The translations under genes were made by a program, and so were the position numbers. Positions 12,101 to 24,847 of a stretch of DNA of 64,000 nt are shown piece by piece; positions within the stretch are counted from its first letter, which is position 1; the number at the start of each line of letters is the position of its first letter. The DNA comes from Sepiola atlantica (taxonomy: Eukaryota; Mollusca; Cephalopoda; Sepiida; Sepiolidae), in NCBI GenBank assembly GCA_963556195.1, contig OY744521.1, positions 128,515,288-128,579,287 on the forward strand, in the 5' to 3' direction. The notes beneath the pieces were generated by a model. That model did no database searches and was not told where the DNA came from. It worked only from the letters and a program-made list of their open reading frames with translations.

Positions 12101-12779
12101 GTTGATGATGTTGCATTTCAAAATTAGGAAGAAGAAAATAAAATGATGTGAAAATAGTTTTGTTCAAACCAATTGGATTAAATGGTTAAAAACGCTGTTG
12201 AGACTTAACTGACAACACCAATCAACGACCGATAAAAAATAGATATTTGAACAGTAAACATTTTGGACTCAATCCAATTTCTTATGTTCTTTCAACATTT
12301 AAACAAATCAACTATGACAATACAAAGGAATCGGTGAATCTTATCAGTTGCTTAATTCCTGGGAGACACAACTGATAAATGATAAATGATGCTTACATTT
12401 ATTGGGCTGGAATAAGTAGATATCACAGTGTTATTCAAAATACATTATTTAGTCTGAGTGAAAGGCTGAGGGTTGAAGTCGTGGACATTTAACAGTGACT
12501 AATCAAATCTGGATCAATAGATGTGTGTTCCAATTAACACCATCAGAAATAACATAACAATCAAGTATCATAAATGCATCAATCTGGCTATGGAATTATT
12601 TTCTTGGTTTGACCATGTGCTCGACTAGGCAAATTAGAAGGATTAGGTAGCAACAGATTGTTATTTAGACCAATATTCCTTACCCTAGAAAGAAATGTGA
12701 CCGTTGGGTTATCCATTGAGCTCGGGTTAGATTGTTTGAATCACTTTTTGTGAGTTTGCAAAGCTAGTTAAATATCAGA

Positions 12780-13510
12780 AACGAGTGTGAGAGTAAGGCA
12801 CTGTCAACATCAGCAATAAAAAGTATGCAATGGAAAATCCTTTTTGCGTTTTTGATATTTAATTTGTGGACCAACCTGTGGAAGAGGATGCTTCAGGAAA
12901 TACTAGGAGAATTCACCAACTGAAGAAAAACTAGTAAATGTTTTTTTTTTCAGTTTCGTGCAACATGGCACCTTCAGCGAAGATATTGGAACCCTGACAC
13001 ATAATCATAAGAAGAAACGTCACTCATAACCATTTGAGGAACTTTCACATATGGATCCCTGCAACGTACAATAGGAGCCAATACGTTAGAGTATTTGCTG
13101 AACATATATGGAAGGAATAAATGTGGGTAAATGAATATCCTCTACTCTATAATAAAGACCAATGTGTATTTATTTCTATGTAAATAAATATAGATCCTTC
13201 TTGTCACACAAAAGTTAGCAAGTAAAAAAACACTGCCGGACGAAACCATTTCTAAGAATAGGGAAAAAAAATTTATTCCGACACTCACCGGGGCTCTGAA
13301 TTTAATTCAGAAAGAAATCTTTCACTCTATTTTCATAATGAGACGTTTTCTTTCTTTTTTCTTTTCTTCTTTCTATACCAATAGATACGTTTTTCTTTCC
13401 TTTTGTCTCTTTTTAAACTTTCCAGTTTGAGACAATTGTTTCTTTCTGCTTTCTTTTTTTAACTTCACCGATTGAGACGTTATTTTATATGAATATGAAT
13501 ATTGGTGTGA
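12780..13510 (+). repeat. Dispersed repeat, paralogous to 23350-24065
   Basis: About 700 bp align collinearly with 23350-24065. Shared blocks include 'GAGTGTGAGA', 'CAACATGGC', 'TATAAAGACCAATGTGTATT' and 'TTGAGACGTTATTTTATATG'. No coding content was recognised in either copy. The shared length suggests a retroposon or MITE-like family whose ends I cannot define. Confidence 0.6.
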
Positions 13511-13693
13511 ACACTGGCAAAGCTTAATTTTTTTCGTCATTTTGACGGAGGACGTACACTCGTACTAAAAATAAATAAGTAAAAGACAGAGACGGAGACG
13601 AAGAGTATAAAAATATTACGATCAGAGTGATCGATTTAATGGCCCGGTGAGATCTATGATCGTAATATGATTGCATATGTACAATTTTTTATA

Positions 13694-13696
<3 letters not shown>

Positions 13697-13762
<66 letters not shown>

Positions 13763-13852
13763 GTGCGAAAATATGTTTTATTCTTTATGTATATCAACCT
13801 CTTCTAATTGAAAACTCGATGATTGACAACTTGTAACAACAGAGCATATATA

Positions 13853-13936
<84 letters not shown>
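13697..13936. repeat. (TA)n and (GA)n microsatellites
   Basis: Two (TA)n tracts, about 13697-13759 and 13858-13898, the second running directly into (GA)n to about 13934. Between them is roughly 100 bp without recognised features. Downstream (13980-14060), a block containing CATACGATCATTTCTAACGCG resembles the plus strand of the hammerhead-bearing terminal repeat near 55700-55750, so this may be a decayed relative. Confidence 0.85.
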
Positions 13937-14155
13937 AATTGAAATAAATAAATAAATTTATAACATATTATTTATATCAGTTCCAGGAATTCAACATCAA
14001 CAAAAGGTTTTGGCATACGATCATTTCTAACGCGAAAGAATGTTTGTTTCCAACATGTCTCTTTTTCAAAACCGATTCCATAACATCACAATTATGAGTT
14101 GAATAAAACATCAACATTATTCATCATTAAAAACATAGTTATTGTTGAAATAATA

Positions 14156-14494
14156 AAAATAATAATAATAATAATAATAATAAACAAAACTAAAATTTCA
14201 AAAAATTATTAATAATAGTAATAACAACAACAATAATAACAATAATATTAATAATAATAACAATAGCAGCAACAACAACAACAACAACAACAACAATAAT
14301 AATAATAATAATAATAATAAACAAAAGTAAAATTTCAAAAAATTATTAATAATAGTAATAACAACAACAATAATAACAATAATATTAATAATAATAACAA
14401 TAGCAGCAACAACAACAACAATAATAATAATAATAATAATAACAATAATATTAATAATAATAACAATAGCAACAACAACAACAACAACAACAAC

Positions 14495-14578
<84 letters not shown>
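14156..14578. repeat. Compound (AAT)n/(AAC)n microsatellite with local duplication
   Basis: Mostly AAT/ATA triplets with AAC interruptions. A block of about 130 bp is duplicated inside the array (the segment starting AAAATTTCAAAAAATTATT at about 14190 recurs at about 14329). The array abuts the R4/Dong-like LINE fragment at 14579 and accounts for the poly-Leu and poly-Ile frames on the minus strand. Confidence 0.95.
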
Positions 14579-14579
<1 letters not shown>

Positions 14580-15436
14580 TGCAAAAAAAACGGTACAGAC
14601 ACAAACCAGAAACTGTACTAGAAAACGAAAAACACAAAATCATATGGGATATGAATGTACAAACAGACAAACCCATAACAGCAAGGAGACCGGATATGAT
14701 AATAATCAACAAGAAAGAAAAATCCTGCAAAATCGTGGACTTTGCCGTTCCAGCAGACCACAGAGTGAAGATCAAAGAGACGGAAAAAAGAAGCAAATAT
14801 ACTGAACTTGCCAGAGAATTGAAAGGAATATGGAACATGAAGAAAGTCAGTATAACACCAATAATCATAGGAGCACTAGGAACAGTCCCCAAAAACATGG
14901 AGAAAAGACTAGGAGAAATAGGAATCAAAGGGATATTTGAGACCATACAAAAGACAGTAATGATCAAAACAGCTACAATCCTGAGAAATGTCCTCGAATG
15001 CGGAAACTAACCCACATAAGCAACGAATGGAGAACAAACACATGGAAGCACAAGACAACAGAACCGGGGAAAATACAACCGCACGAGAGAGGCGCAAGCA
15101 TAGGCTAACGCCACGAAAATTATGGACAGAGGGTCGAAGAAGGAAAACGCAAACCAGACCTCCACTGGAAGAGCGCGGACAGCTCTGGGACCGTGGGGAG
15201 GCTTGTTGCCACTCGGGCCCCGGAGAGGACCAATGGCCCTTAACAGCGGGAAATCGTTGGTAGGTGGCTGTTGCGATACCGCAAGGTCATCAGCGGTGAT
15301 GAACGAAAAGAGGTGGAGCATACTGGAAGTCTGAGGAGACTTGTTGTCACTCAGACTCCAAGGAATACCACAGGTTGTCGGCAGTGGGCGATCACTGACG
15401 ATGACCAGTGTGATAACTCCTAGTGAGTAAATAATA
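14579..15436 (+). pseudogene. R4/Dong-like LINE 3' end with restriction-like endonuclease region
   Basis: The 143-codon frame (14579-15010) encodes the C-terminal part of a restriction-like-endonuclease LINE: 'IIWDMNVQTD', then 'ARRPD' with 14 residues to 'IVD' (P38-D39 and D54 give the PD-X(14)-D pattern of RLE-type nucleases), then 'ELARELKGIWN' and 'PIIIGALGTV'. A stop at 15010 is followed by about 425 bp of GC-richer 3' UTR. The copy is wedged between (AAT)n upstream and AAATAATAATAATC downstream, i.e. in a TAA repeat, the target used by Dong. 3' UTR relatives lie at 24848-25310 and 34094-34325. Family name is inferred from the RLE motif plus the target. Confidence 0.78.
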
Positions 15437-15853
15437 ATAATCAAAAGAATAAAATATAAATTTATTAAGGATAATATAAAGATAAAAATAAAATAATATA
15501 AGAAAATAAAGAATAATATATAAGTGAATTTAGCCTACATGAATAGATAACCAATATCCTAATAATATAAAATATAGGGCTTACAAATGCAAAGGTCGTA
15601 TTAAATTACAATTCTGTTTACAATAACATAACATACAATGTAAATAATAATCTAATCCTATATATATTAGCCTGAAGATTAACCCCGGAGATGAAACGCG
15701 GGAGCCTCTGTGTAGCTTAATTGCCATAAATATATTTTCATAGCTTACTACCTAGCTCTATTTACGTATCGAGCACTGTTGAAGTAATTACTGAAAATTG
15801 ATACATAAAAAAATTATATCTCTTTATAAAATTTTATGTGGATACATGAAATA

Positions 15854-15928
<75 letters not shown>

Positions 15929-16294
15929 ATTAATATTAAAAATATGTTTTTTTATACCTTTTTATCTTATTTTTCATTTTATTATAAGTAGAAAACAGAA
16001 TATCTTTTTTAAGAACAGAATTTCAATTATGTTTTTTGATTTTCTTGTATTTCTACACGTCACACAATAAGAGTTTGTATTCAAATAAAGACTGTAAGGG
16101 TTTTATTAATACATTTCTCACGAGCGGATGTCCCGTGAAACTGCAGTAACATGTCAAAATAAGCCAAATTTATTATTTATTATTTGTTATAAAGCTCTAT
16201 CTGAAAGGATGTCAAGCTATTTGTGTGTGCAAGGTCTGTTGTCTTGATTCGGCTCTGTTCCGATTTCGAGAAGTTCACTGATTGTTTTTCAATG

Positions 16295-16355
<61 letters not shown>

Positions 16356-16732
16356 GTATGTGTTTTTCATGTTAGCATTCACAAGTTTATTGGTATAAAT
16401 GAATCAAATTCAAAGGTTTTCTTTGTTTAGCCAGCTTTCTGAGAATAGCTTTAACCATGTGTGGATTGTCTAGATTCTCAGATAATAAAATGTGTTTATT
16501 TCATGCTGTTGCTTTGACTTGTAACCCCTTTATTATTGATGCGTAGCCATTATTAAACATTTCAGCTAATCTGTTCTGTAGCTTCAATAGTTGCATAACC
16601 AAACTAGTGGCCCCATCTGCCCCCTCACCCCACCTACGGGGGGCTTTTTAGACAAAGGAAACCCATATTTGGTCGATATTCTATTTAGCACCTGCTGGAA
16701 TTTTTTACTTTAGGAATTTTTTTTTAACTTAG
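15437..16732. other. No gene recognised; microsatellites
   Basis: AT-rich DNA containing a (TA)n tract at about 15857-15924 and a (TTA)n tract at about 16294-16354. Near 15669-15700 there is a CTGAAGA box followed 14 bp later by GAAAC, which only superficially resembles a hammerhead core (see rejected items). Nothing else was recognised. Confidence 0.5.
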
Positions 16733-17060
16733 TTCACCCCAAACAAGGCAAGTTGTCACTGTAGACGTCAGGGGATACTGAGAATTAGGGTGAACGTTAT
16801 GGGGGTCATTTTAATTTGGGAGCTGTGCAGCGATATGCTTGTTCACATTAGTTTTAAATTTCTGCATGTCGGCACAGTCGGGGAAACAGGGGCCAGGAAG
16901 CGAATTCCAAAGGCCGGCAGCTCGAGGAAAGAAGCTATTGGAGTGGAAGGCTCTTCGGCATCTGGGGACCTTCACAGTGAATGGATGGGATTTTGCTGCT
17001 AGTCGTGTGGTCAGTGATTTAGTTTTTGAAATCTTTCTTGCAAATAAATTTCCAGTGTGA
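16733..17060 (-). pseudogene. LINE 3' end (Jockey/CR1-like, subfamily 1)
   Basis: On the minus strand this matches the 3' part of the family at 48175-49085: the terminal signature reads, on the plus strand, TTCACCCCAAACAAGGCAAG, followed inward by the block for 'FYSNSFFP' and 'CRHADMQKF'-like sequence. It is heavily 5'-truncated and without an intact frame. Confidence 0.75.
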
Positions 17061-17159
17061 AAAGAAATATTTTTAAAAAGTGTATTTCATATTTAGAAAT
17101 TCGATTGTTTTGAAGATCTCAATTAAATCTTAACTTCGCATTCTTCTTTCTAGTAAAGT

Positions 17160-18412
17160 ATGAACCCCTTAGCCGTGCAGATCGTCATGGCAATAAAAAA
17201 TAGATCCAAGTTCCTCTAGGCCTGGATGGTGACGATGATGATGATGACGTCGCCGATCTGGTCGTCTCGTCCAGCTACACACACACTCCCACCTTGAAAC
17301 TGTTTATAGCAGCGAGCAATCACTGTGCGAACAGCAACTGGTTGGCTCTGTGGGGCGAAGGATCATTCAAAGCAGAACAAAAGGAAAAGAACAATGTTCA
17401 ACAACTCGGTCTGTTTTTTTTTGTCGCAAAGAGTAATTATTAATAAAATAAAAGAATTGATTTTACATTGGTCAATGGTAGGATTAATGTCTACCGTACT
17501 CGTAAATGTCTTTAGCAAAAGTTATTTTGCTAGTTCTCTATGTGTGCGAATTCTTTACACAAGTGGTTGTCTAAGTCAGAAACTTAACGGGCTAAGGCGG
17601 TTGCTAGAATTTCGTCCGGTTTGGTTCTTCGGTGCACGCCACTTCGGCGCACACAACTTCGGTCAACCCGAGCGTCAGTTCAACTCTCCCGGCGTTAGTC
17701 CAACTGACTCGTGCGTGAAAAAGCCACATTTTTTATTGAAGCAGCAGCATTTTTGTTATCTCTCTTTCTCGTGTGTTTATGGTTGTACACCCCTCCTCCG
17801 CCATCTTACTTCCTGTCTGTCCTCCTCTCTCAAGGAGGGTGGGGACGGGCGTCTCACTCCTTTTTTCTCAAAATAAATGGGATTTTCTCCTAACCCACCA
17901 TTATTGCAAAAACAAACACAACAACCGTGGCCTTCTCATTCTGTCACACAGCTGGAGGTGCTCTGTGCTCGGCTTGTAATTAACGATGACAGGCTCAAAT
18001 AAATCTCAGTCAAGTTGATTCGTTTTTCCCAGGTCGTGACGTCTTCAAAACAACCGTCACAAAATCGTGGTTCTAAAAACGCGCCATTCACTCGAACAAT
18101 AATATCGCTTTATTGATATTTCAGAATTAAAATCGCGATATGGAATTCTCTAATCTCCACTTTTCAGCTGGCAACTGTCTTCTCGTCTCTGGTGGTAATT
18201 GATTTTGAATATATTACACGATTTTGCGAGACTAGCTGGTGTCTCGTTCTGTCGTCCGAATAAGTTTATTTCTACGTCAAATATATACTAGTTTTATATC
18301 TCCACTTCATCTTGTCACAAGGCCCTCAGTCAGCGTAGCATCACCACCAAGATGCATACTAGCGCGTCACCAGAGTACCCGATCCCCATGGGACTCCAGA
18401 TACTTTGTCACA
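17160..18412 (+). mobile_element. Unidentified 1.25-kb element, copy 1
   Basis: Closely related along its whole length to 35068-36265. Both start ATGAACCCCTTAGCCGTGC and end TACTTTGTCACA. This copy is flanked by AAAGT at 17155-17159 and 18413-18417, a possible 5-bp target-site duplication. A 183-codon open frame (17325-17876) lies inside but is not conserved as a frame in the other copy and resembles nothing I know. Read on the minus strand the element begins TGTGACAAAG and has a TATAAAA box and AATAAA-like signals, so an LTR is possible, but the 13-bp duplication around copy 2 argues against it. Confidence 0.7.
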
Positions 18413-18539
18413 AAAGTAGTTAAACCTAAGGATTCCAACCTATTTTCATAATTGAGATCATTTAATCCTTTTATTAGTTTAGTACCTTTTCTTGGTACAT
18501 TTTCCAATTTTGATATTATATTTAAGCATTGTCCAGAGA

Positions 18540-19435
18540 TTGTCCGGAAGAGATGCTGTATGCTGATGATTTAGTACTTGACTTTGAAACAATGGATAAC
18601 CTACTTGTTAAGTTGAAGATGGAAGAATGCTATGGAAAGTAAAGGTTTGAAAGTGAATATTACCAAGACCAAAGTGGTGATCAGTGGTTGTTGTGTTGGA
18701 AAGCTGCCACAAAGAAGAAAGTTCCCTTGCTCAGTTTGTAAAAATAGAGTCGGGTGAAATTCAATTTTTTTGTGGTACCTGTAAGCATTGGGTACACAAG
18801 AAGAGCAGTAAAATTACTGATAGATTGAGAGATGATAATCAGCTTGTGTGCAAGAAGTGAAAAACAATAGAGATTCATGAAAACTCAAATGTAGAGAAAG
18901 TATATCTGGAAGGCGAATTCTGCCATTATTAACAAGCAGAGCGTTACCACTATCGACCAAGGGAAGAGTCTATCAGGCATGTGTATGCAGTGTGATGATG
19001 TATGGAAGTAAAACCTGGCCAGTGAGAATTGAGGAAATGCATTGAATTGAGAAATGATATGAGAATGATACGATGGATGTGTAATGTGAGTATTAAAGAC
19101 AGGCTTAGTTCTGATCTCAGAGGAAAATTATATCTGGACAGTGTAGGGAGATATGTGCAGAAGAGTAGACTTCGATGGTATGGTCATGTTGAAAGAATGG
19201 ATGAGTGTTCTTGGGTTAGTAGATGTAGAGCAGTGGAGGTAGCAGGGTTAATTGGCAGAGAAAGGTCAAGGAAAATATGGGATGAAGTGATAAGGATGAA
19301 CTTGAGAGAAAGAGTGATAAATAAAAACCTGGTCAGAGATAGGGTAATTTGGAAGTCATTTTCTAAAAGCCGTCCAACATATGCCAGTATGCAAAACAGC
19401 TGTAAACTGACGACGACGACGATGATGATGATGAT
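18540..19435 (+). pseudogene. RTE-like LINE ORF2 remnant
   Basis: Same family as 4690-5655 but reaching further 5'. The start encodes 'PEEMLYADDLVL', the conserved YADD catalytic box of a reverse transcriptase, followed by degraded linker and 'VEKVYLEG'. A deletion of roughly 80 bp near 18920 removes the 'CYLGDTLG' segment. A cleaner frame then covers 'RNDMRMIRWMCNVSIKDRL', 'RLRWYGHVERMDECSW' and 'GRERSRKIWDEVIRMNLRERV' to 'RPTYASMQNSC'. It ends in (GAC)n(GAT)n at about 19410-19434. Multiple stops make it a pseudogene. Confidence 0.85.
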
Positions 19436-20129
19436 TATCCAAAATGGATATTAAAGTCTACCAAATGTTATCTGTCAAAAATAGTAATAAAAACATAGTT
19501 TTTCAGCTTATCACTCCCTCCCCACGCTCTCCAGTTTCTAAACCACTTGAACCTCAATAAATTCCAGTACAATTCCTTAATCTCAGAAATACAAAGATTT
19601 CTTGAAAATTTTAAGACAGTTTTGGTCATGCAATTTATTAATTATTTACGTCTTATTTAAATCGGAATTCAATTAATATCAACACTTTCATTTGATTGAT
19701 GACAAATTTTGGAACGCAGAAAATGCTATCTTGAGAAAATCGGGAATGAAATCATATTCAGTGTTGTATTTTAACACTGACTAAAATCTGAATGTTCAAT
19801 ATGCAGACAACCAATGCTTACTGACGAACACTTGCTCAACTATGAATTTGTTTAACTTTGGTCATTTTTTACACCAGAATTTACTTATTAAATGTATTAT
19901 TCTGCTCATTACGGTAAAGTTATCAATCAGTAATGACCGTATACACCAACACTGCAAGAATAGATGTAAAAATAATTATTGGCTGCAAAGTTAATCAAAG
20001 ATATCATAATTAATGAAATTTAAATTCAGTCAATCTAATTTCTATTTAAAAACATGTTTGGTTTGACTTTGAGTTTAGGATTTTCATCACATGTGTATAT
20101 GAATTAAAAACTAAGACCACCATTGTATT
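19436..20129. other. No gene recognised
   Basis: Unassigned AT-rich sequence between an RTE remnant and a SINE copy. No recognised motif or tandem structure. Confidence 0.4.
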
Positions 20130-20435
20130 TTATTACCTCCTTTGTTTTGTGAGTATACTTTGATTATTAAATCTTTATAGCATCCCCTCCCTTCTTTCAT
20201 TTAGTTCTTCTTTTCGTATGAATCAACAGATTAAATTATTTTTACCCTGCTTGATTCTGTTGTTGGCATTGGTTCTTCCTAATCCCCTTTTTTTAGAATC
20301 AAGTACTCATAAGAGGGACCACATGAAGGTTGCAAGCATCCATAGTGAAAGTAATACAATGGATCAAACAACACTCGAATACAGCACACTGAGTCATCAG
20401 TTTATGTTGGTATCCACTTCTCTACTGCCACCTTC
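20130..20435 (-). mobile_element. tRNA-headed SINE, copy 2 (diverged)
   Basis: Collinear with 4035-4320: both carry TGTTGGCATTG, then AAGAGGGACCACATGAAGG-like sequence, on the plus strand. On the minus strand the head near 20430-20360 is decayed: the A-box region survives as GTGGATACC and the B-box region as TATTCGAGTG. Boundaries on the low-coordinate side are uncertain. Confidence 0.6.
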
Positions 20436-21789
20436 TATTTAGTTATTTCCTTGTTTAAAAATTCATAGGGCTCTATATGAAAGTCCAAAATACCTTCAGC
20501 TAAATTACAAATAGAACCGTCACTTAGCTAGTTTATTTTGAGTGCTTAGTTACACAATTTAAAGTTGTAACGCATCCCCATTCCCAATTTTAAAATAAAT
20601 AAAATGCCATTATAAACCAAAATAGATAATCAATATTTTATTTTTTGTTGTTTTTTACACCAAAGATTCTTTACATTTTTATAATTTTACACACAAAAAA
20701 ACATTTTATACAAAAAATAAACTTAAATTCTTTTTACAAAACGCAAACAGGAAATATTTTTTTCAATATAAAAAAAAACATTTCATATTTTAAATTAATA
20801 AGCAACGCAATTATTAACCAAAATAAACGATATTTATTTTTTTACACATTCATTAAAAAAATTTACACAAAAACTGAACAGGTTTAATTATTTTGATTGA
20901 AATATCAAAAGATTTCTTCTTTTTTCAATTTATAATTTACACTTTACAGTAAATAAATGTTTTTTAATATTTCTTTACACACAAAAGATTTTTCCGAATC
21001 TGATATCTGCAGGAGAAAATTTATACAAGAATTTAAAACTTACATTTTTTAAAAAGATAATCCAAACTTTGAAATATGAAGATTGTTATTCTCTACGACA
21101 AAACCATGATTCTTTACAATTCTTTGATTGGTGGAATTTTTAAAATCAAAATTTAATGTTATGATGTGCAACCTCAGATAGCCAAAGAATTATTATTCTA
21201 AGTTTAAATGAAAAGAAGTAAGTTATTTGTTCGTTATTTAAGAATTTTAAAATTTTCTTACCTTTCGGAAACAGAATCTAAGCATTCTTGACTGCCACAT
21301 CTGACTTTTAAGTCAAAACCAAATTTAGGGTCTCAACCCACATTCTCGCCTTCTCGAGCCCCACTCCAGACTTAAGGTTTGTTTAGGAGTTAACGAAGAA
21401 CATAATTTCGTCCTCATCATCATCAAATAAATTCCAAAATTATGTTCTCTTTTCATTTATTTTGTCCTTTAGTTCTCACATTTCATGAGCGATGTTTCTT
21501 ACAAATTGCTGTTTTCTGAGTCGGAATCTATCCATTTAATACTTATCGTTGGCTAGTTTTTGACTTTTTTTAGCTCCTTATGTCAAATGGCTTCATGCCT
21601 TGTCTGGAGCGATTTCTATAAAAAACAATTTTGTTTAAGTCGTCAAAATAGCTTCCACCTAGTTCGATTCCACAAGCTAAGCCAATTTGAAAATCTTAAA
21701 TAAAAAACAAAGTAGCTATTCGTGTTTTTTTTAAATTTAAGATTTGAATACTAATTCTTTATGTATACTTGAGTCTTCTTCTTCTATTC
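20436..21789. other. Mostly unassigned; short LINE 3' tail
   Basis: 20560-20960 is very AT-rich with irregular repeats of TTTACAC-type blocks. At about 21575-21640 a short piece containing ATGGCTTCATGCCTTGTCTG and GCGATTTCTATAAA matches the 3' tail of the LINE copy at 44130-44585. The rest is unassigned. Confidence 0.5.
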
Positions 21790-22960
21790 ATTTAACGTAA
21801 CTTTCCCCTTGTTCAGGGATCAAACGTTTTCTGATATTACACAATCTCACTCTTCAATTCTCACAGTTCAGCGGGTCAACTGTCTCCAGATTCCACTCTG
21901 TGCGGTCTTGTCTGATCACGTGGTTCTAAGTTTTCCTTGGCCGGCCAACCTTCCTGTGATTTAAGGCATCCATGCTTCTGCAGTGGTTTATTCAGGAGGA
22001 TGAACGCTTCACATGACCATACCAGCATAACCGAATCGTCCTAAGGATAACCTCTATGCTGGGCAAATGTAGTGATTTCAGAAACTTCTCTGACCTGATG
22101 TGTTGGGTTTGGTCAGATTTCACATTGCAGATCCATCTGATCATGGATCTGTCATTGCGCAGCAGTCAGTCGAGAGAGGGTTGGATGAGAGCCAATCATT
22201 CACTGCCATATAATATAAAGCTCCTAACACAGATGCTATACAACTTACCCCGGATGTAGACAGGGATAACTTTGCTATCAGAAGCAGCAGCTTACGAAAT
22301 TTCGCCCATGCTGCCTTCATCCTTGTAGCCGTACTAAGTTCACATCCACCACTTGTTTTCAGTATATCTCCTAGGTAATAGAAAGAGTCTACTACCTTCA
22401 GGGTATTGTTATCTAGTACCATTTCTTTAAGGGGACGACTGGTTTTAGGTAAGTTCACCCTCAGACCGTTTTTCCATATTTTCTAGTTTATCCTTTAATT
22501 ATTTCTAGGACTGTTGTTAACAAGTCATCAACAGAGAGTAATTTCCATGCACTGATCAACCAAAATTTTCTTGACTGTGCCTCTAAGACTATGATGAAAA
22601 GTAGAGGGCTAAGAACAAAAGCCTGATGAAGTTCAATCTTGACATTGAAGCCATCACTGTAAGTGTCATCCACCCGCAATCTACTACTGGCGTTCATGTA
22701 CATACATTGTACGAGATGGACAAGTCACTTCTCTATGCCCACCTTTTACCTTGCCCACCATAATACCTCTCTGGAGACTCTGTTGAAGACTTTCTCCAGA
22801 TCCCCGAATGCCATGAAGAGTCTCTCTCGTCTGCACATACATATCTCTCCTGTAGTTGGCAAACAATGAATATGGCATCAATTGTGCCTCCGTCAGGTAT
22901 GAAGCTGAACGGCATCTGATCTATATGAACCTGTTGTCTTATGATGTTTTTTTGTCTGCT
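21790..22960 (-). pseudogene. RTE-type LINE reverse transcriptase remnant
   Basis: On the minus strand, from about 22920 downward, the sequence encodes in order: 'PFSFIPDGGTIDAIFIVCQLQERY' (reverse transcriptase motif region with the template/primer-binding GT dipeptide), a degraded 'ALRKLGV'-type segment, 'MYMNASSRLRVDD' with 'VKIELHQAFVLSPLLFIIVLEA' (equivalent of the HQGSVLSPLLF box), a YADDL-equivalent now 'SVDDLL', and finally 'VVDSFYYLGDILKTSGGCE'. Frameshifts and stops separate the blocks. It differs from the other RTE family in the window (GGCELSTATR instead of GGACASVIAR). Confidence 0.85.
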
Positions 22961-23349
22961 ACATGTACAATCACTTTATTCCTATTTCTATGAGCTTCAC
23001 GCCTGTATAATTATCACATGACCGCCCGTCTGCAGAACATAATTTTATGAGTTTGCCCCTTGGGTGTTGAGATAAGTGGGGTGATACTAATTGGGCTAGG
23101 TCAAGTTTTGGTTTTAGTGAATAATGCGTTGATGAAATTCGAATACAATATTGTAAGATTTGAAAAATAAAAGTGATTTGTGGAAGTAGTTCATGTATAC
23201 ACAAAAACAAGCAATTGAAAAGATACCCCTCCCCAAAAAAGCAATTGAATAGCTAGGGAATGAGAAAACGTCAGGGTATATTTTGTGGTTGGATAGTGAA
23301 GACATCTTTGGCGCTAGCTCTCACTAGGGGAGGAGGGGATTAGAGGCCC

Positions 23350-24065
23350 CTGCTGTACATGAAACAGAAGAGTGTGAGAAAACATTGTATCATCAAATAA
23401 AGTGAGCAATGAAAATTCCTTTTGTGTTTTTCGAGTCTTCATTTGTAAACCAGCCTGTAAGGTAAGCTGCTCTCTGCAATGATAAGAGAATTCTTCAACA
23501 TGAAAACGACAAATAAGTGTTTTCCTTTTAGTCTTATGTAACATGGCCCCCGGCAAAAAAAGAGGGCAAAAATGTTACAATAACATTAGAATCTTATTTA
23601 AATTGTTTGTTAATGAAAGAATTGTAAAGGAGCATGGACAAAAAATATGTCATCGAAGTAAACAATTTCCATCAAGATAGTTTTACAATGACCAAAAGCA
23701 TCGACCATTTTGGTAGGAGTGTAAATATTAATTTTGAAATGGTATCGACCAAAACCATCCCATTTAAAAAAAATAATCAGTTCAAACAGATCAATTAACC
23801 AAATCAGTTTTGCTTTTTAAAAATTCAGTGCAACTAAATGCAAACTATTATTGTTTGAATCATCCTCCACTCTATTATAAAGACCAATGTGTATTTATTT
23901 GTATATAGATAAATATATATTCGTTTGAGTAAAAAACTGCTGGAAGTTACCATTTCAAGTGTTTAGGGGAAGGGAGAAAGCAAATAGCAAGTTCTACCCC
24001 CCCACTCACGTTCTTCTTTTTAAATTAACCAATTGAGACGTTATTTTATATGGATTTTTTTTTTC
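23350..24065 (+). repeat. Dispersed repeat, paralogous to 12780-13510
   Basis: Collinear with 12780-13510 over most of its length, including TATAAAGACCAATGTGTATT near 23875 and TTGAGACGTTATTTTATATG near 24035. No coding content seen. Confidence 0.6.
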
Positions 24066-24369
24066 TATGTAATTTGTGGAGATTAGAACTCTGATACACG
24101 CTTGTGAGCTTGTTCAATGTCTAAACTTAAATACGGAAAACTTTCAAATGATTTTGCGTTATTAATTTACTTCATACTTCTTTAGTATTTTTATATATTT
24201 AAATCAATAAGAACAGATATTATGAATGACTAGCTGGTCCTACCCATCGTTGCCCGGGAGTATTTATAATTCCTTTTTTAGTTCGAAACATATATTTTTT
24301 TTATCTATCAGATGTCATCTCAATATTATGTCCTAATCTTTTTCTTATTATTATTTTCATTTTTCATCT

Positions 24370-24512
24370 TTATGTCTCATTCTGAGATTAGACGTTTCGT
24401 GAATGACTTCCAACTTCTCCTGTACATTGCAAGTGAATTGGCAATAAAAGGAAGTTGGAAGTCATTCATGAAGCGTCTAATCTCAGAATGAGACATGAAG
24501 ATGTAAAATAAA
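24370..24512. repeat. Short foldback (inverted repeat)
   Basis: Arms of about 55 bp (around 24364-24417 and 24452-24508) containing GTCTCATTCTGAGATTAG and its complement, with two or three mismatches and a spacer of about 35 bp. The minus strand of the left arm carries GAAACGTC, reminiscent of a hammerhead 3' half, but no CUGANGA box accompanies it. Confidence 0.75.
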
Positions 24513-24720
24513 AATAATTAAAATTATTTGGCAAAAAATAGCAAAGTGCAACAAACCATGTAAAGAAACAGGTGGAAGATATTTACATCCACATACAGTC
24601 TGCATTTTTGTTCAAGGCCGCTTTAAACATGAATATGGTAGTCATCATCACGGCTTCATTTGGCAGGACGTTTCACGGAGCAGAAACATGGACAGAGAAT
24701 TTTCTTCTATTAAAAGCCGA

Positions 24721-24786
<66 letters not shown>

Positions 24787-24847
24787 AAGAAGAAGAAGAA
24801 AAAGAAGAAGAAGAAGAAGAAGAAGAAGAAGAAGAAGAAGAAGAAGA
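24721..24847. repeat. (AAT)n(AAG)n compound microsatellite
   Basis: About 36 bp of AAT units followed by about 90 bp of AAG units. It directly precedes the R4/Dong-like 3' end and generates the poly-Asn/poly-Lys and poly-Arg frames. Confidence 0.97.

Noticed and set aside
14198..14967. Long minus-strand frames rich in Leu and Ile
   Set aside because: They are translations of (AAT)n/(AAC)n microsatellite, partly fused to antisense of the R4/Dong-like frame; not a membrane protein gene. The same applies to the poly-residue frames at 24572-24963 and 33596-34141.
15660..15710. CTGAAGA followed by GAAACGCGGG
   Set aside because: Stem II is not convincing and no UH cleavage site follows at a suitable distance; possibly a worn terminal repeat, but unsupported.
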